Origin: a virus
DNA length: 36,316 bases
Virus record (IMG/VR): IMGVR_UViG_3300020172_001410
Location: 1 to 36,316 of that record
Strand: one strand, 5' to 3'
Below the pieces are notes generated by a model. That model saw nothing but the letters and a program-made list of their open reading frames with translations. It did not search any database and was not told the origin of the DNA. Made by a program: the position numbers and the translations under genes. This document shows, one piece after another, positions 1-8,400 of the stretch (position 1 is the first letter of the stretch; every line of letters begins with the position of its first letter).

Positions 1-233
1 CTTGCAAGACCAACAACACTAGGTATTGATGGCTTATCTGAGAGATCGTTATATGAACCACTTGTTGCTACTGATGCAAGATTTCCTGCGTCAGCTTTTG
101 CAGCAACGTCTGTTTGAAGAGTTGCAACATCGCTCTGGAGAGTGTCGAGAACACCAGACACTTCTGGTGCTAAGTCTACAAGTTCAACCGAGCCGTCTTT
201 TAATTGTTTTCCTGAAACTTCTGTCTTTGACAT
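1..233 (-). CDS. Tail fibre protein, N-terminal part only (cut by window edge)
   Basis: The reading frame is open from an ATG at 233-231 down to base 1, giving 77 complete codons with no stop, so only the N-terminus is present. AGGAT lies seven bases upstream of the ATG, a good ribosome binding site. The protein starts MSKTEVSGKQLKDGSVELVD, resembling the 'IRGNxQIK...DGSVEL' anchors of the fibre genes to its right. It then has a short helical stretch and the motif VATSGSYNDLSDKP, which recurs many times in the fibre encoded at 5488-8490. I infer a tail fibre or fibre-like virion protein whose N-terminus attaches to the tail. It is the last gene of the fibre array in the direction of transcription and has its own late promoter box at 266-273. 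The distal domains, and so the target, cannot be known from this window. Confidence 0.75.
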   Translation of the reverse strand, partial: MSKTEVSGKQLKDGSVELVDLAPEVSGVLDTLQSDVATLQTDVAAKADAGNLASVATSGSYNDLSDKPSIPSVVGLA

Positions 234-265
234 GATAGTTATCCTATTTACCTAAAATCTTAAAC

Positions 266-273
266 TATTTATT
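266..273 (-). promoter_or_regulatory. T4-type late promoter box AATAAATA
   Basis: On the minus strand this reads AATAAATA, matching the NATAAATA late promoter motif of T4-like phages (T4 itself uses TATAAATA with no -35 box). It lies in the short gap between the fibre gene ending at 297 and the fibre gene starting at 233. The predicted leader is about 25-30 bases and includes the AGGAT ribosome binding site. Confidence 0.6.
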
Positions 274-296
274 AAACTGAGTAATATACTTTAATA

Positions 297-2525
297 TTAT
301 ACCCATCCGCCAGATGAAGATGTCGAACCAACATCATTCGCAGTAAACCAATATAATCTAATTCTACAAGGTACGCTGTTTGTGCCATAATACTGAGCCA
401 CATGCTGATATAAACTAATAATAGTTTTGTTGCTTGGGTCATTATTGTTTGAAAATGAGTTATCAAACCACCCTCTGCTGGTATCACTAACATATGTATA
501 ATATGATGGCTCCTCAGACCATATACCGTTGTATTTAATAAACACTTTAATCATATCAGGTCGGCGACCTTTATTATGGGTTATGGTGCGATTAACGTTA
601 GGTGCATTTGATACTGATACAGACCACGTAAACTCTGCATCTTGATAAACATCAGATGTCGGTATTACAGGTTTGTCGGTCAGATCGTTGTAAGAACCAC
701 TGAAAAGTGTTGGCTTACCAGTAAGATCTGTATAAGCTCCACTGAACAATGTTGGCTTATCTGTCAGATCGTTGTAAGAACCACTAAAGCTGCTTGAGCC
801 ACTTCCTGCAGGTGCTACGAGATAACTACCTGTTGCATAGCTAACATGAATTTTCCATGTAGATAATGGTGCATCAGCAAATGTAATAGTGTCACCAGAG
901 ATTGTATAATCTTCTCCAACACCAGGTGCTTGCAACAATCCGTTTACATATACTTGCTCACTACCAGCAACTGGTGTGTTAGCAAGAGTGAAAACAGCAT
1001 TGGTTCCATCAACATCACCACTTGGCACTTCACGAGTTATAAATGCGTTATCTTCAAGTGCTTCTACACGAGCATCTACAGAGGACAAATCAGAATCAAG
1101 AGCATAAACACTCAAGTCTGGTTTGTTTGTAAGATCGTCATACGAACCACTGAATAAAGACGGCTTACCAGTCAAACTTGAGTATGGAATGTTTGGTATA
1201 TCTCTTCCATCAATGTTGATTCGTTTACCAGCACCAAGATTAGTCCAGTACAATGTGCTGGATGTTGGCATACTTTCATTTTCGTAATTTGCAACGTAAA
1301 TGTTTCCGTTGTCGTATACGATGTCACCAATCAAATATCTTGTTCCATCAGCTATTGTGTGATTAGCAGACCATTGGTGGGCAGCTAATGCTATAGTTGG
1401 TTTGTTAGAAAGATCGTCATATGAGCCACTGAACAAGCTAGGCTTGCCAGTAAGACTTGCATACGCACCATCAAACAAAGTAGGTTTGTTAGAAAGATCA
1501 ATATATGATCCACTAAACAAACTAGGCTTATCAGTAAGATTGTTATATGAAGTTACAGGAGCTGGAGCATTTTCAAGAGTAGTAACACGAGAACTAAGAG
1601 CACTATCAGCACTTGTTCTTGCAGATGTTTCAGACTGAAGTCCATCTTCAATAACACCAACACGAAGATCCATAGCAACATCAGCAGCTTCAAGATCAGT
1701 GATGTCACCTTCAGTAGCAGTAACTCTATTTCCAATAGAAGTGATGCTAGTTTGAACTGATGTTACTGTGGTGCTAAGAGCACTATCGGCAGCAGCACGA
1801 GTCGATGCCTCAGATGATAATCCAGATTGAAGTGTGCTAACACTTGACTGAAGAGAAGACACACTTGCTTCAACAGCACCAACGTCACCTTCAAGAGCAG
1901 TGATGTCACCTTCGGCTGAAGTTAAACGAGCATTTACTCCAGATAAATCACTATCAAGAGAACTGACATCACCTTGTGTAGAAAACAACTCACTTTCAGC
2001 AGTTGTTAATCGAGAATTAAACTGATTAAGAGTGTTTGTTATGTCTAAGCTAACTACAACAGCATCAGTAACATAGTTTACAAGCACTACATCTCCACTT
2101 TGTGGAGCAAGAGTAAACGTAATGGTTGAACCATCAACAACGTAATCAGAGTTTGCTCCAGCATTAAGAAGCGAACCGTTTATGAACACTTGCTCAGTAC
2201 CAAGATTTGGTGTACTAGCGAGTGTAAAGTTTGTGTTTGTTCCATTGATTGTGCCAGATGGAATTTCTCTAGTGATTGTAGTGCCACTAGAAATAGCATC
2301 AAGATCAACTTTACGAACAGCGTCGTTGTCGTCTATAGGCGCACCAACATTTTTAATTTGATTGCTATTAAAGTCAAAGTCGCCAGTTGCAACTACCGAA
2401 CCATCTCTTTTTAAGAGTTCTGATCCGTCTTTGAGTTTGTCGAGTTCGATTGATCCATCGGTGATTTGTGCATTCCCGATGGTGATATTTTTGATTTGTT
2501 TATTACCACGAATCTGTGTTGACAT
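297..2525 (-). CDS. Modular tail fibre protein with beta modules and a carbohydrate-binding-like insert
   Basis: This 742-residue protein is a mosaic virion fibre. Residues 1-75 are an anchor shared with the fibre at 2662-5235 (IRGNKQIK, then ELLKRDGSV). Residues 85-152 and 496-565 are two copies of a beta module ('ITRE.PSG...GTN..FTLA.TP...EQV..NG'). Residues 160-320 are helical coiled-coil-like repeats with 'AEGDI.ALE' signatures. SYxDLxxKPxLF repeats fill about 326-380, 448-470 and 581-620. Between them, residues 383-430 carry an aromatic-rich insert resembling chitin-binding CBM5/12 domains (GDIVYDNGNIYVANYENES, then YW). The C-terminal 120 residues look unique and may be the receptor-binding tip. 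The ATG at 2525 follows a weak GGAA site. Fibre identity is well supported by architecture; ligand and attachment point are inferred. Confidence 0.8.
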   Translation of the reverse strand: MSTQIRGNKQIKNITIGNAQITDGSIELDKLKDGSELLKRDGSVVATGDFDFNSNQIKNVGAPIDDNDAVRKVDLDAISSGTTITREIPSGTINGTNTNFTLASTPNLGTEQVFINGSLLNAGANSDYVVDGSTITFTLAPQSGDVVLVNYVTDAVVVSLDITNTLNQFNSRLTTAESELFSTQGDVSSLDSDLSGVNARLTSAEGDITALEGDVGAVEASVSSLQSSVSTLQSGLSSEASTRAAADSALSTTVTSVQTSITSIGNRVTATEGDITDLEAADVAMDLRVGVIEDGLQSETSARTSADSALSSRVTTLENAPAPVTSYNNLTDKPSLFSGSYIDLSNKPTLFDGAYASLTGKPSLFSGSYDDLSNKPTIALAAHQWSANHTIADGTRYLIGDIVYDNGNIYVANYENESMPTSSTLYWTNLGAGKRINIDGRDIPNIPYSSLTGKPSLFSGSYDDLTNKPDLSVYALDSDLSSVDARVEALEDNAFITREVPSGDVDGTNAVFTLANTPVAGSEQVYVNGLLQAPGVGEDYTISGDTITFADAPLSTWKIHVSYATGSYLVAPAGSGSSSFSGSYNDLTDKPTLFSGAYTDLTGKPTLFSGSYNDLTDKPVIPTSDVYQDAEFTWSVSVSNAPNVNRTITHNKGRRPDMIKVFIKYNGIWSEEPSYYTYVSDTSRGWFDNSFSNNNDPSNKTIISLYQHVAQYYGTNSVPCRIRLYWFTANDVGSTSSSGGWV
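831..1040 (-). repeat. Second copy of the fibre beta module
   Basis: These bases encode residues 496-565 of the 742-residue fibre. They match, at protein level, residues 85-152 of the same protein (2070-2273) and the C-terminus of the 857-residue fibre (2665-2877). All three share an ITRE.PSG start, EQVYVNG or similar in the middle, and a closing V.Y strand. Confidence 0.7.
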
Positions 2526-2661
2526 GTTCGTTGTTCCGTTAAGTAAAGTTCGTTTCTAAAAAATTGGTAATATTATAGTTTTACACTGTAAGAGAAGTGT
2601 GAGGGTGGTGCCCCACTAGGTAGGGCACCACACTTTTTTAGTATTTAACTACTAAGGTCAA
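2526..2661. other. Intergenic gap between two fibre genes
   Basis: This 136-base gap holds a strong hairpin (2605-2631) and, on the minus strand, a TATAAT hexamer at 2577-2572. I see no convincing -35 box at 16-18 bases and no NATAAATA late box. How the fibre gene at 2525 is transcribed is therefore unclear: read-through from upstream, or a weak TATAAT promoter with a leader of about 40 bases. Confidence 0.4.
2605..2631 (+). terminator. Strong hairpin with T-tract on the plus strand
   Basis: GTGGTGCCC (2605-2613) pairs perfectly with GGGCACCAC (2623-2631) across a 9-base loop. Six T follow on the plus strand at 2634-2639, so by the usual rule it would terminate plus-strand RNA, yet no plus-strand gene precedes it. 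Read on the coding minus strand, an A-run precedes the stem and no clean U-run follows. The alternative outer pairing AAGTGT with ACACTT lengthens the stem on that strand. It may act as a bidirectional terminator, an RNA 3'-end stabiliser or a processing site after the 857-residue fibre gene. Confidence 0.45.
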
Positions 2662-5235
2662 TTAAGCCTTCATGTAGCTAACACGAATACGATCTCCACT
2701 CACAGGAGCGACAGCAAATGTTACTGTTCCACCAGAGATAGAGTAGTCGTTTCCAATACCAGGCTCTTGCAAGAGACCGTTCAGATACACATGCTCACTG
2801 CCTAACACAGGAGTAAATGCAAGTGAGAAGTCAGCATTACTGCCGTTGATTGAACCACTTGGAGACTCACGAGTGATAACATTTGCAACGTAGAGTACAG
2901 TTGACTCAAGCGCAGCAATATCAGACTCAGCAGTATCCATGCGTCCTTCAAGAGCAGAGATATCAGATGCAAGTCCAGCCTCAGCAGCCATAGCTCTCGA
3001 CTCTTCATCGGAGATATCAGATGCAAGTCCAGCCTCAGCAGCTTCAGCACGAGCTTGTTCAGCATCAACGTCAGCAGCACGATTGGTTACTTCAGCAGCA
3101 AGGTCAGCAGCTACGTCAGCAAGGTCAGCAGCAAGAGCAGCATCACCAGCAATACGAGCAGTTGCCTCAGCACTTACAGCAGCGGCACGAGCAGCTTCCT
3201 CGGCATCAATCTCAGCCTGAAGAGCAGCTTCGGCAGCAAGAGCACGAGTCTCTTCTGCATCAACGTCAGCAGCACGATTGGTTACTTCTGATGCAAGATC
3301 AGCAGCAACGTCGGAGATATCAGATGCAAGTCCAGCCTCAGCAGCCATAGCTCTCGACTCTTCAGCAGAGATATCAGATGCAAGTCCAGCCTCAGCAGCC
3401 ATAGCTCTCGACTCTTCTGCATCGATATTACCTTGGAGGGTAACGTCAGCAGCAGCACGAGCAGCTTCTTCAGCATCGATCTCGGACTGAAGGGCAGCTT
3501 CTGCACCCATAGCACGAGTCTCTTCTGCGTCGATGTTTCCTTGAAGGGTAACATCAGCAGCAGCACGAGCAACTTCCTCAGCATCGATCTCTGCTTGGAG
3601 AGCAGCATCAGCAGCAGCACGAGCAACTTCCTCTGCATCAACTTCAGCTTGTACAGCACCGATTTGACCAGCTACAGTTGTAGCAAAGTTTGCATCAGCT
3701 CCAAGAGCGTCACTGAGTTCCTTGAGGGTATCAAGTACACCAGGAGCACTGTTTACAAGAGCAGAAATCTCTGCATCTGTGTAGCTATTAGCACTTGCAA
3801 GTACAACAGCGTCAGCAGCCAAGTAGTCAGTCTCGATAGCATCGATGTTGCCTTGAAGAACAAGGTCAGCAGCGGCACGAGCAGCTTCTTCAGCATCAAC
3901 TTCAGCTTGAACACCTGCTACAGCAGTAATGCGAGCAGACTCTTCAGCAGCGATGTCAGAAGCCAAATCAGCCTCAGCAGCAAGAGCACGAGTCTCTTCG
4001 GCGTTTACATCTGCAATACGAGCAGCAGTCTCAGCCGAAAGATCGGCTTCAACGTCGTCAATGCGAACTCCAAGAGCAGCTTCAGCAGCACTTGCACGAA
4101 CAAGTTCTGCATCAATAGCAACTCCAGCAGCAGCCTCAGCAGCCTCGGCGCGAGCTTGTTCAGCATTTACATCTGCAATACGAGCAGCAGTCTCAGCAGC
4201 AAGGTCAACAGCTACATCAGAAATGTCTGATGCAAGTCCAGCCTCAGCAGCTTCGGCGCGAGCTTGTTCAGCATCAACGTCGGCAGCACGATTGGTTACT
4301 TCTGATGCAAGATCAGCAGCAACATCTGCGATATCAGAAGCCAATCCAGCTTCAACACCCATTGCACGAGTCTCTTCGGCAGCGATATCAGAAGCCAATC
4401 CAGCTTCAGCAGCCATCGCACGAGTTTCCTCAGCAGCAAGGTCAGATTGAAGTTCAGCAACATCAGCTTCAACAGCAGTTGCACGTCCTTCAAGAGCGTC
4501 GATGTCAAACTCTGCACCATTCAAACGACTTGTGTGAGTTGCATCAGCAGCTACACGAGCAGTTGTCTCAGCAGAAAGACCATTCTCAAGATCAGTTACA
4601 CGACCATCAAGAACAACATCAGCAGCTTCAAGAGCATTGATGTCAGACTCAGCTTGATCCATGCGAGTGTCAAGAGCAGCCTCAGCAGCCATTGCACGAG
4701 CTTCTTCAGCAGCAAGGTCATCTTGTGTTCCGTCTAATTCTGATTGAAGAGCAGCAACCGCAGCAGAGCGAGTAGCTTCTTCAGCATCAATATCAGCTTG
4801 GAGTGCAGCTTCAGCAGCACCAGCACGAGAAACTTCAGCAGCAAGTCCAGCTTCAAGAGAGTTAATGTCTCCCTCAGCAGTTGTCATGCGGCCTTCGAGA
4901 GAATCAATATCTCCCTCAGCAGTTGTCATGCGGCCTTCGATAGCATCAAGTCTTGGATCGAGATCGTCCTGTACTTGAGCACGAAGTGTCTCTAAACCAG
5001 CATCAACGTATTGTTTGTTAGCCGCATCCATAGCAGCGGTTGGAGCAGATACGTTTACAACTTTGTGTGATCCAGCATCTACGTTACCTGTAAAAGCAAC
5101 AGAACCGTCACGTTTAATGAGTTCTGCGCCTTCGGCGAGTTTTGAAAGTTCAATACCAGCGTTAGAAGCAATTTCTACGTTGGTAATAGAACTAGATTTA
5201 ATTTGTGTATTACCACGAATTTTGGTTATGGCCAT
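2662..5235 (-). CDS. Long alpha-helical tail fibre with 18-residue repeats
   Basis: This 857-residue fibre shares its first ~85 residues with the fibre at 297-2525 (MAITKIRGNTQIK, ELIKRDGSV, then a predicted 'KQYVDAGL' exit). Most of the rest, from about residue 130 to 760, is Ala/Glu-rich helix made of roughly two dozen 18-residue units such as AEESRAMAAEAGLASDIS. These are interrupted once by the common fibre segment LVNSAPGVLDTLKELSDALG. The last 71 residues are the shared beta module (ITRESPSG...VSYMKA). The composition is almost free of aromatics and cysteine. The start is supported by AAGGA eight bases before the ATG, and a late promoter lies at 5406-5413. It probably forms a trimeric helical shaft. 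It ends directly after the beta module with no obvious receptor tip, so it might be a connector or half-fibre. Confidence 0.78.
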   Translation of the reverse strand: MAITKIRGNTQIKSSSITNVEIASNAGIELSKLAEGAELIKRDGSVAFTGNVDAGSHKVVNVSAPTAAMDAANKQYVDAGLETLRAQVQDDLDPRLDAIEGRMTTAEGDIDSLEGRMTTAEGDINSLEAGLAAEVSRAGAAEAALQADIDAEEATRSAAVAALQSELDGTQDDLAAEEARAMAAEAALDTRMDQAESDINALEAADVVLDGRVTDLENGLSAETTARVAADATHTSRLNGAEFDIDALEGRATAVEADVAELQSDLAAEETRAMAAEAGLASDIAAEETRAMGVEAGLASDIADVAADLASEVTNRAADVDAEQARAEAAEAGLASDISDVAVDLAAETAARIADVNAEQARAEAAEAAAGVAIDAELVRASAAEAALGVRIDDVEADLSAETAARIADVNAEETRALAAEADLASDIAAEESARITAVAGVQAEVDAEEAARAAADLVLQGNIDAIETDYLAADAVVLASANSYTDAEISALVNSAPGVLDTLKELSDALGADANFATTVAGQIGAVQAEVDAEEVARAAADAALQAEIDAEEVARAAADVTLQGNIDAEETRAMGAEAALQSEIDAEEAARAAADVTLQGNIDAEESRAMAAEAGLASDISAEESRAMAAEAGLASDISDVAADLASEVTNRAADVDAEETRALAAEAALQAEIDAEEAARAAAVSAEATARIAGDAALAADLADVAADLAAEVTNRAADVDAEQARAEAAEAGLASDISDEESRAMAAEAGLASDISALEGRMDTAESDIAALESTVLYVANVITRESPSGSINGSNADFSLAFTPVLGSEHVYLNGLLQEPGIGNDYSISGGTVTFAVAPVSGDRIRVSYMKA
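2957..4842 (-). repeat. Array of 54-bp (18-codon) repeats
   Basis: Units of 54 bases encode the consensus AEExRAxAAEAxLxxxID/S. The clearest tandem DNA pairs are 2957-3010 with 3011-3064 and 3314-3367 with 3368-3421; the latter pair is almost base-identical. Other units have diverged but keep the period. Eighteen residues equals 7+11, or exactly five turns at 3.6 residues per turn. Confidence 0.75.
3701..3760 (-). repeat. 60-bp module nearly identical to 7940-7999
   Basis: By eye, 57 of 60 bases are identical between this segment and 7940-7999 in the neighbouring fibre gene. Both encode the fibre segment 'LVNSAP.VLDTLKELSDALG'. A third, more diverged protein-level copy lies near residues 569-602 of the 1,000-residue fibre. 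Confidence 0.75.
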
Positions 5236-5405
5236 TTGTATATTCCTTAAAAAGAATTATGGTTTTGTTATGTTACTTGACAGATAATGAGATTCAGAGT
5301 CAGTCACAGAGCATGACAGAAAGCAGTTGAGGTCAATAGAGTGACCTGTAAGAATAATGACTCAGTTTTTTATGAATGATGTAGCAGTTTAGCCTGTTGT
5401 GAACT

Positions 5406-5413
5406 TATTTATA
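5406..5413 (-). promoter_or_regulatory. T4-type late promoter TATAAATA
   Basis: The minus strand reads TATAAATA, an exact match to the T4 late promoter box. It lies in a true intergenic gap downstream of a hairpin and upstream of the fibre gene starting at 5235. No -35 element is expected for this class. Confidence 0.75.
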
Positions 5414-5428
5414 CATGGAACGAGCTAG

Positions 5429-5450
5429 TTTCCAAAATTATTTTTGGAAA
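5429..5450 (-). terminator. AT-rich hairpin after a fibre gene
   Basis: TTTCCAAAA (5429-5437) and TTTTGGAAA (5442-5450) form a perfect 9-bp inverted repeat with a 4-base loop, 38 bases after the stop of the fibre gene at 5488. No U-tract follows on the minus strand, although a run of six T precedes it. It could be a weak terminator or a processing site. Confidence 0.35.
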
Positions 5451-5487
5451 TCTTGAAAAAAGTGGAATGTTGAGACGAATTGCTATG

Positions 5488-8400
5488 TTATGTCTTGATG
5501 ATGTGGTTCAATATGACGTAGTTGTGATTGTTTGTGCTAGTGCTAGTCATCGTCAGTGGTGAGTTTCCATCAACACCACCAGTAACAAGCCCTATGTTTC
5601 CACTAAAAGATGAGTGTGTATGGTTGATTGTGTGTGAATGATTGACACTCACACCACCTGTAGTTCCAGAGTGTGTGTGATTTGCGCTTTGCGTTCCTGT
5701 TCCAAAATTGTGTGTGTGATCTGAGCTTGCTCCACCGGTTGAAAATCCGTGATAATGTAATGCACTTTGATTGCCTACAGATATACTAGGGCTAGAATCG
5801 CTTGGTTTGTAGTATGCATTATAACCGCCGGAACTAGCACTCGGAACCCTCACCGTGTCTATATCACCAAAGGCGTGAGTGTGCCAGGCGCTCTCTGTGC
5901 CTGTATTCCCAGAATGTGTATGATCTGCCGAGTGTCCTTGAGTTGTGCCTGAGTGTGAGTGATTTGCACTTTCTATACCTGTAGTAAAACTGTGCGTATG
6001 ATCCGCACTCTCTGTGCTGGAATATCCTGTATGTGTTGTGCTCAATCCAGCACCAGAACCAAAACCATGGTAGTGGCCTGGCATAGTAGCCGAGTGTGAG
6101 TGTGTCAATCTTCTTGAACTTTCTGCAATACCATCATTTGTCCCTAGTGTTGCAGCACCGGTGGCAACAGTCTCGGCTTTACCAACTATAACTCTAGATC
6201 TCAAGTCAGGAAGATTAAATGTTGTGCTACCGTTGCCAGATCCGAATGTTGTGCCTATTACACTAAACAATAAACTGTTATCGGCTCTACTAACTGCCGA
6301 ACCATCACACAACAGCCATCCGTTTGGTGCAGAAGATCCCGCAAATGCTATGACACTTCCTGTTGGACCATATAAGAGATTTTGATTTTGTAGAGATGTT
6401 ATTGTTGGAGATGTGATGTGTCCTGTGTTGTCAATGGCTGCAAGAACATTTCCAGAGCTATCTTTTGCTTCAAGCAAATTGGCCGATTGGGATACCGCAG
6501 CTTTAATCACTACGGGTGTGGATAATGTTGTGTTTGCTTCGATAGTATTTGAGTTTACAAACTGAGTACCGTTGTGTACTACAAACTGTCCTTTGACGGC
6601 AGATGTAATAGCAACGTCAGATATTGCATCGAGATTTGTTATGTTTGGTCTAGCTTCGAGTGTTGTTATTCTACTTTCTGCTGTTCCGATTCGATTAGAA
6701 ACTGTCGTCGAAAAGTTTGCATCAGAACCTAAAGCATCAGCAAGCTCCTTCAATGTGTCTAGTGTTGACGGTGCGCTGTTTACTAAGCCAGCAACTGTAT
6801 TATCAACATACACTTCTGTTGCATATCCAGACAAACTAGGAATAGATGGCTTATTTGAAAGGTCTGTGTATGAGCCGGTTGTGGCAACCGTAGCCAACCC
6901 ACTAACATTCGATGCTGTAATGTTACTGTTGACCCAAGCAGAGCCGTTATACTTCAAGAATTGTCCAGACGTTGGTGAGGTCAGTGTAGTAAACGATGCT
7001 AATGTCGGCTTATCGGCAAGGTCGTTATATGAGCCGCTAGTTGCCACAGTCACGAGAGATGGCTTATCGACAAGATCGTTATATGAAGCTGAAGTAGCAA
7101 CCGTAGCCAACCCACTAACATTCGATGCTGTAATGTTACTGTTTACCCAAGCAGAGCCGTTATACTTCAAGAATTGGTTTGATGATGCTGTTGTTATAGT
7201 AACATCAGTGAGATCGTCTATAGATCCTGCGAGTGTTGATAATGTGGGCTTGTTTAGAAGATGTTCATACGATCCGCTAGTTGCCACGAAAGCTAGAACA
7301 GGACGTCCGGACAGATCGCCATAAGCACCGCTAGTTGCCACCCCAGAGAGAGATGGCTTCCCGGAAAGATCCTCATAAACACCGCTAGTTGCCACTGTAG
7401 AGAGAACAGGCGCATCGACAAGGTCCATATAGCTTGCACTCAGAGCAACAGCAGCTAGAGCTGGAGTATTGTCAAGATCATTGTAGTCATTACTTGTGGC
7501 TACTGTTGATAATCCACTAACATTTGATGCTACGATGTCGCTATTAACCCAACCAAGACCATCATATCGCAAGAACTCATTCTGTTGAGGGTCTGTAATA
7601 CTAACATCAGTGAGATCGGAAATGCTACCGGCAAGAGAGTTTAGTGTCGGCTGATCGATAAGATCGTTGTATGAGCCGGATGTTGCGACTGTAGAAAGTC
7701 CACCCACATCACCAGCAACAATACTAGAATTTATCCATTCTGATCCATTATACTTTAAGTATTGTCCTGATGTTGGATCTGTCAGAGTTGTGAAGCTGTT
7801 GAATGTTGGCTTATCAATCAGATCGTTGTATGAGCCTGTATCAGCAACCGTAGCAAATTGACGAGCTTCTAAAATCGAGACTCGCCCCTCTACTGCACCA
7901 ATATTACCGGCGACTGTTTGTGCAAATTCTTCATCACCGCCAAGAGCATCACTGAGTTCCTTGAGAGTATCAAGTACAGCAGGAGCACTGTTTACAAGAT
8001 CGGAAATTTTTTGATTGACGTATGCTCTTGTCGCCGCATTGTTCAATATAGTCTGAACATTTTGTTCTAATTGCGGAAGATTTTGAATAGTAGGGTCGGA
8101 GTTTATCCATCCGGTTCCTGCATACTTCAACACTTGTCCCGGCAAAGGATTGTTTATCGTAACGTCTTGTATGTTTGCTACGCTACCTAAAGTTGCGTTC
8201 AGCAATTCTTTTCCTAAATATAGAACGTGTAGTTGAACGTTACCTATAGTCTCGTCGTTATTTTCTATTGCTTCAAAATCTACAAAGAATTTTATCTTCT
8301 GTTCTGTTCCGTCTTTGAATACCTTATAGTCAACATTAGGTTGCAAAACGACCTTGTCACACACAACAATGATTGAGGCTTCGCTACTTATTCTGTGATA

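Larger units (their letters stand above)
5236..5487. other. 252-base regulatory gap: hairpin, late promoter, long leader
   Basis: In the direction of transcription the gap holds a hairpin (5450-5429), a TATAAATA late promoter (5413-5406), and then a leader of about 165 bases. The leader contains a 6-bp inverted repeat, AGGTCA/TGACCT (5330-5335 with 5342-5347), and ends in the AAGGA site of the fibre gene starting at 5235. I see no small open frame in it with a ribosome binding site. Confidence 0.55.

Noticed and set aside
2939-4640. Long open frames on the plus strand opposite the helical fibre gene (up to 265 codons)
   Set aside because: They mirror the low-complexity GCN/GAN codons of the repeat shaft, encode Ser/Gln/Ala-rich nonsense, lack ribosome binding sites, and lie fully inside a convincing gene.
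2957-4842. CRISPR-like repeat array
   Set aside because: The repeats have no unique spacers, keep the reading frame, and encode a regular protein repeat.
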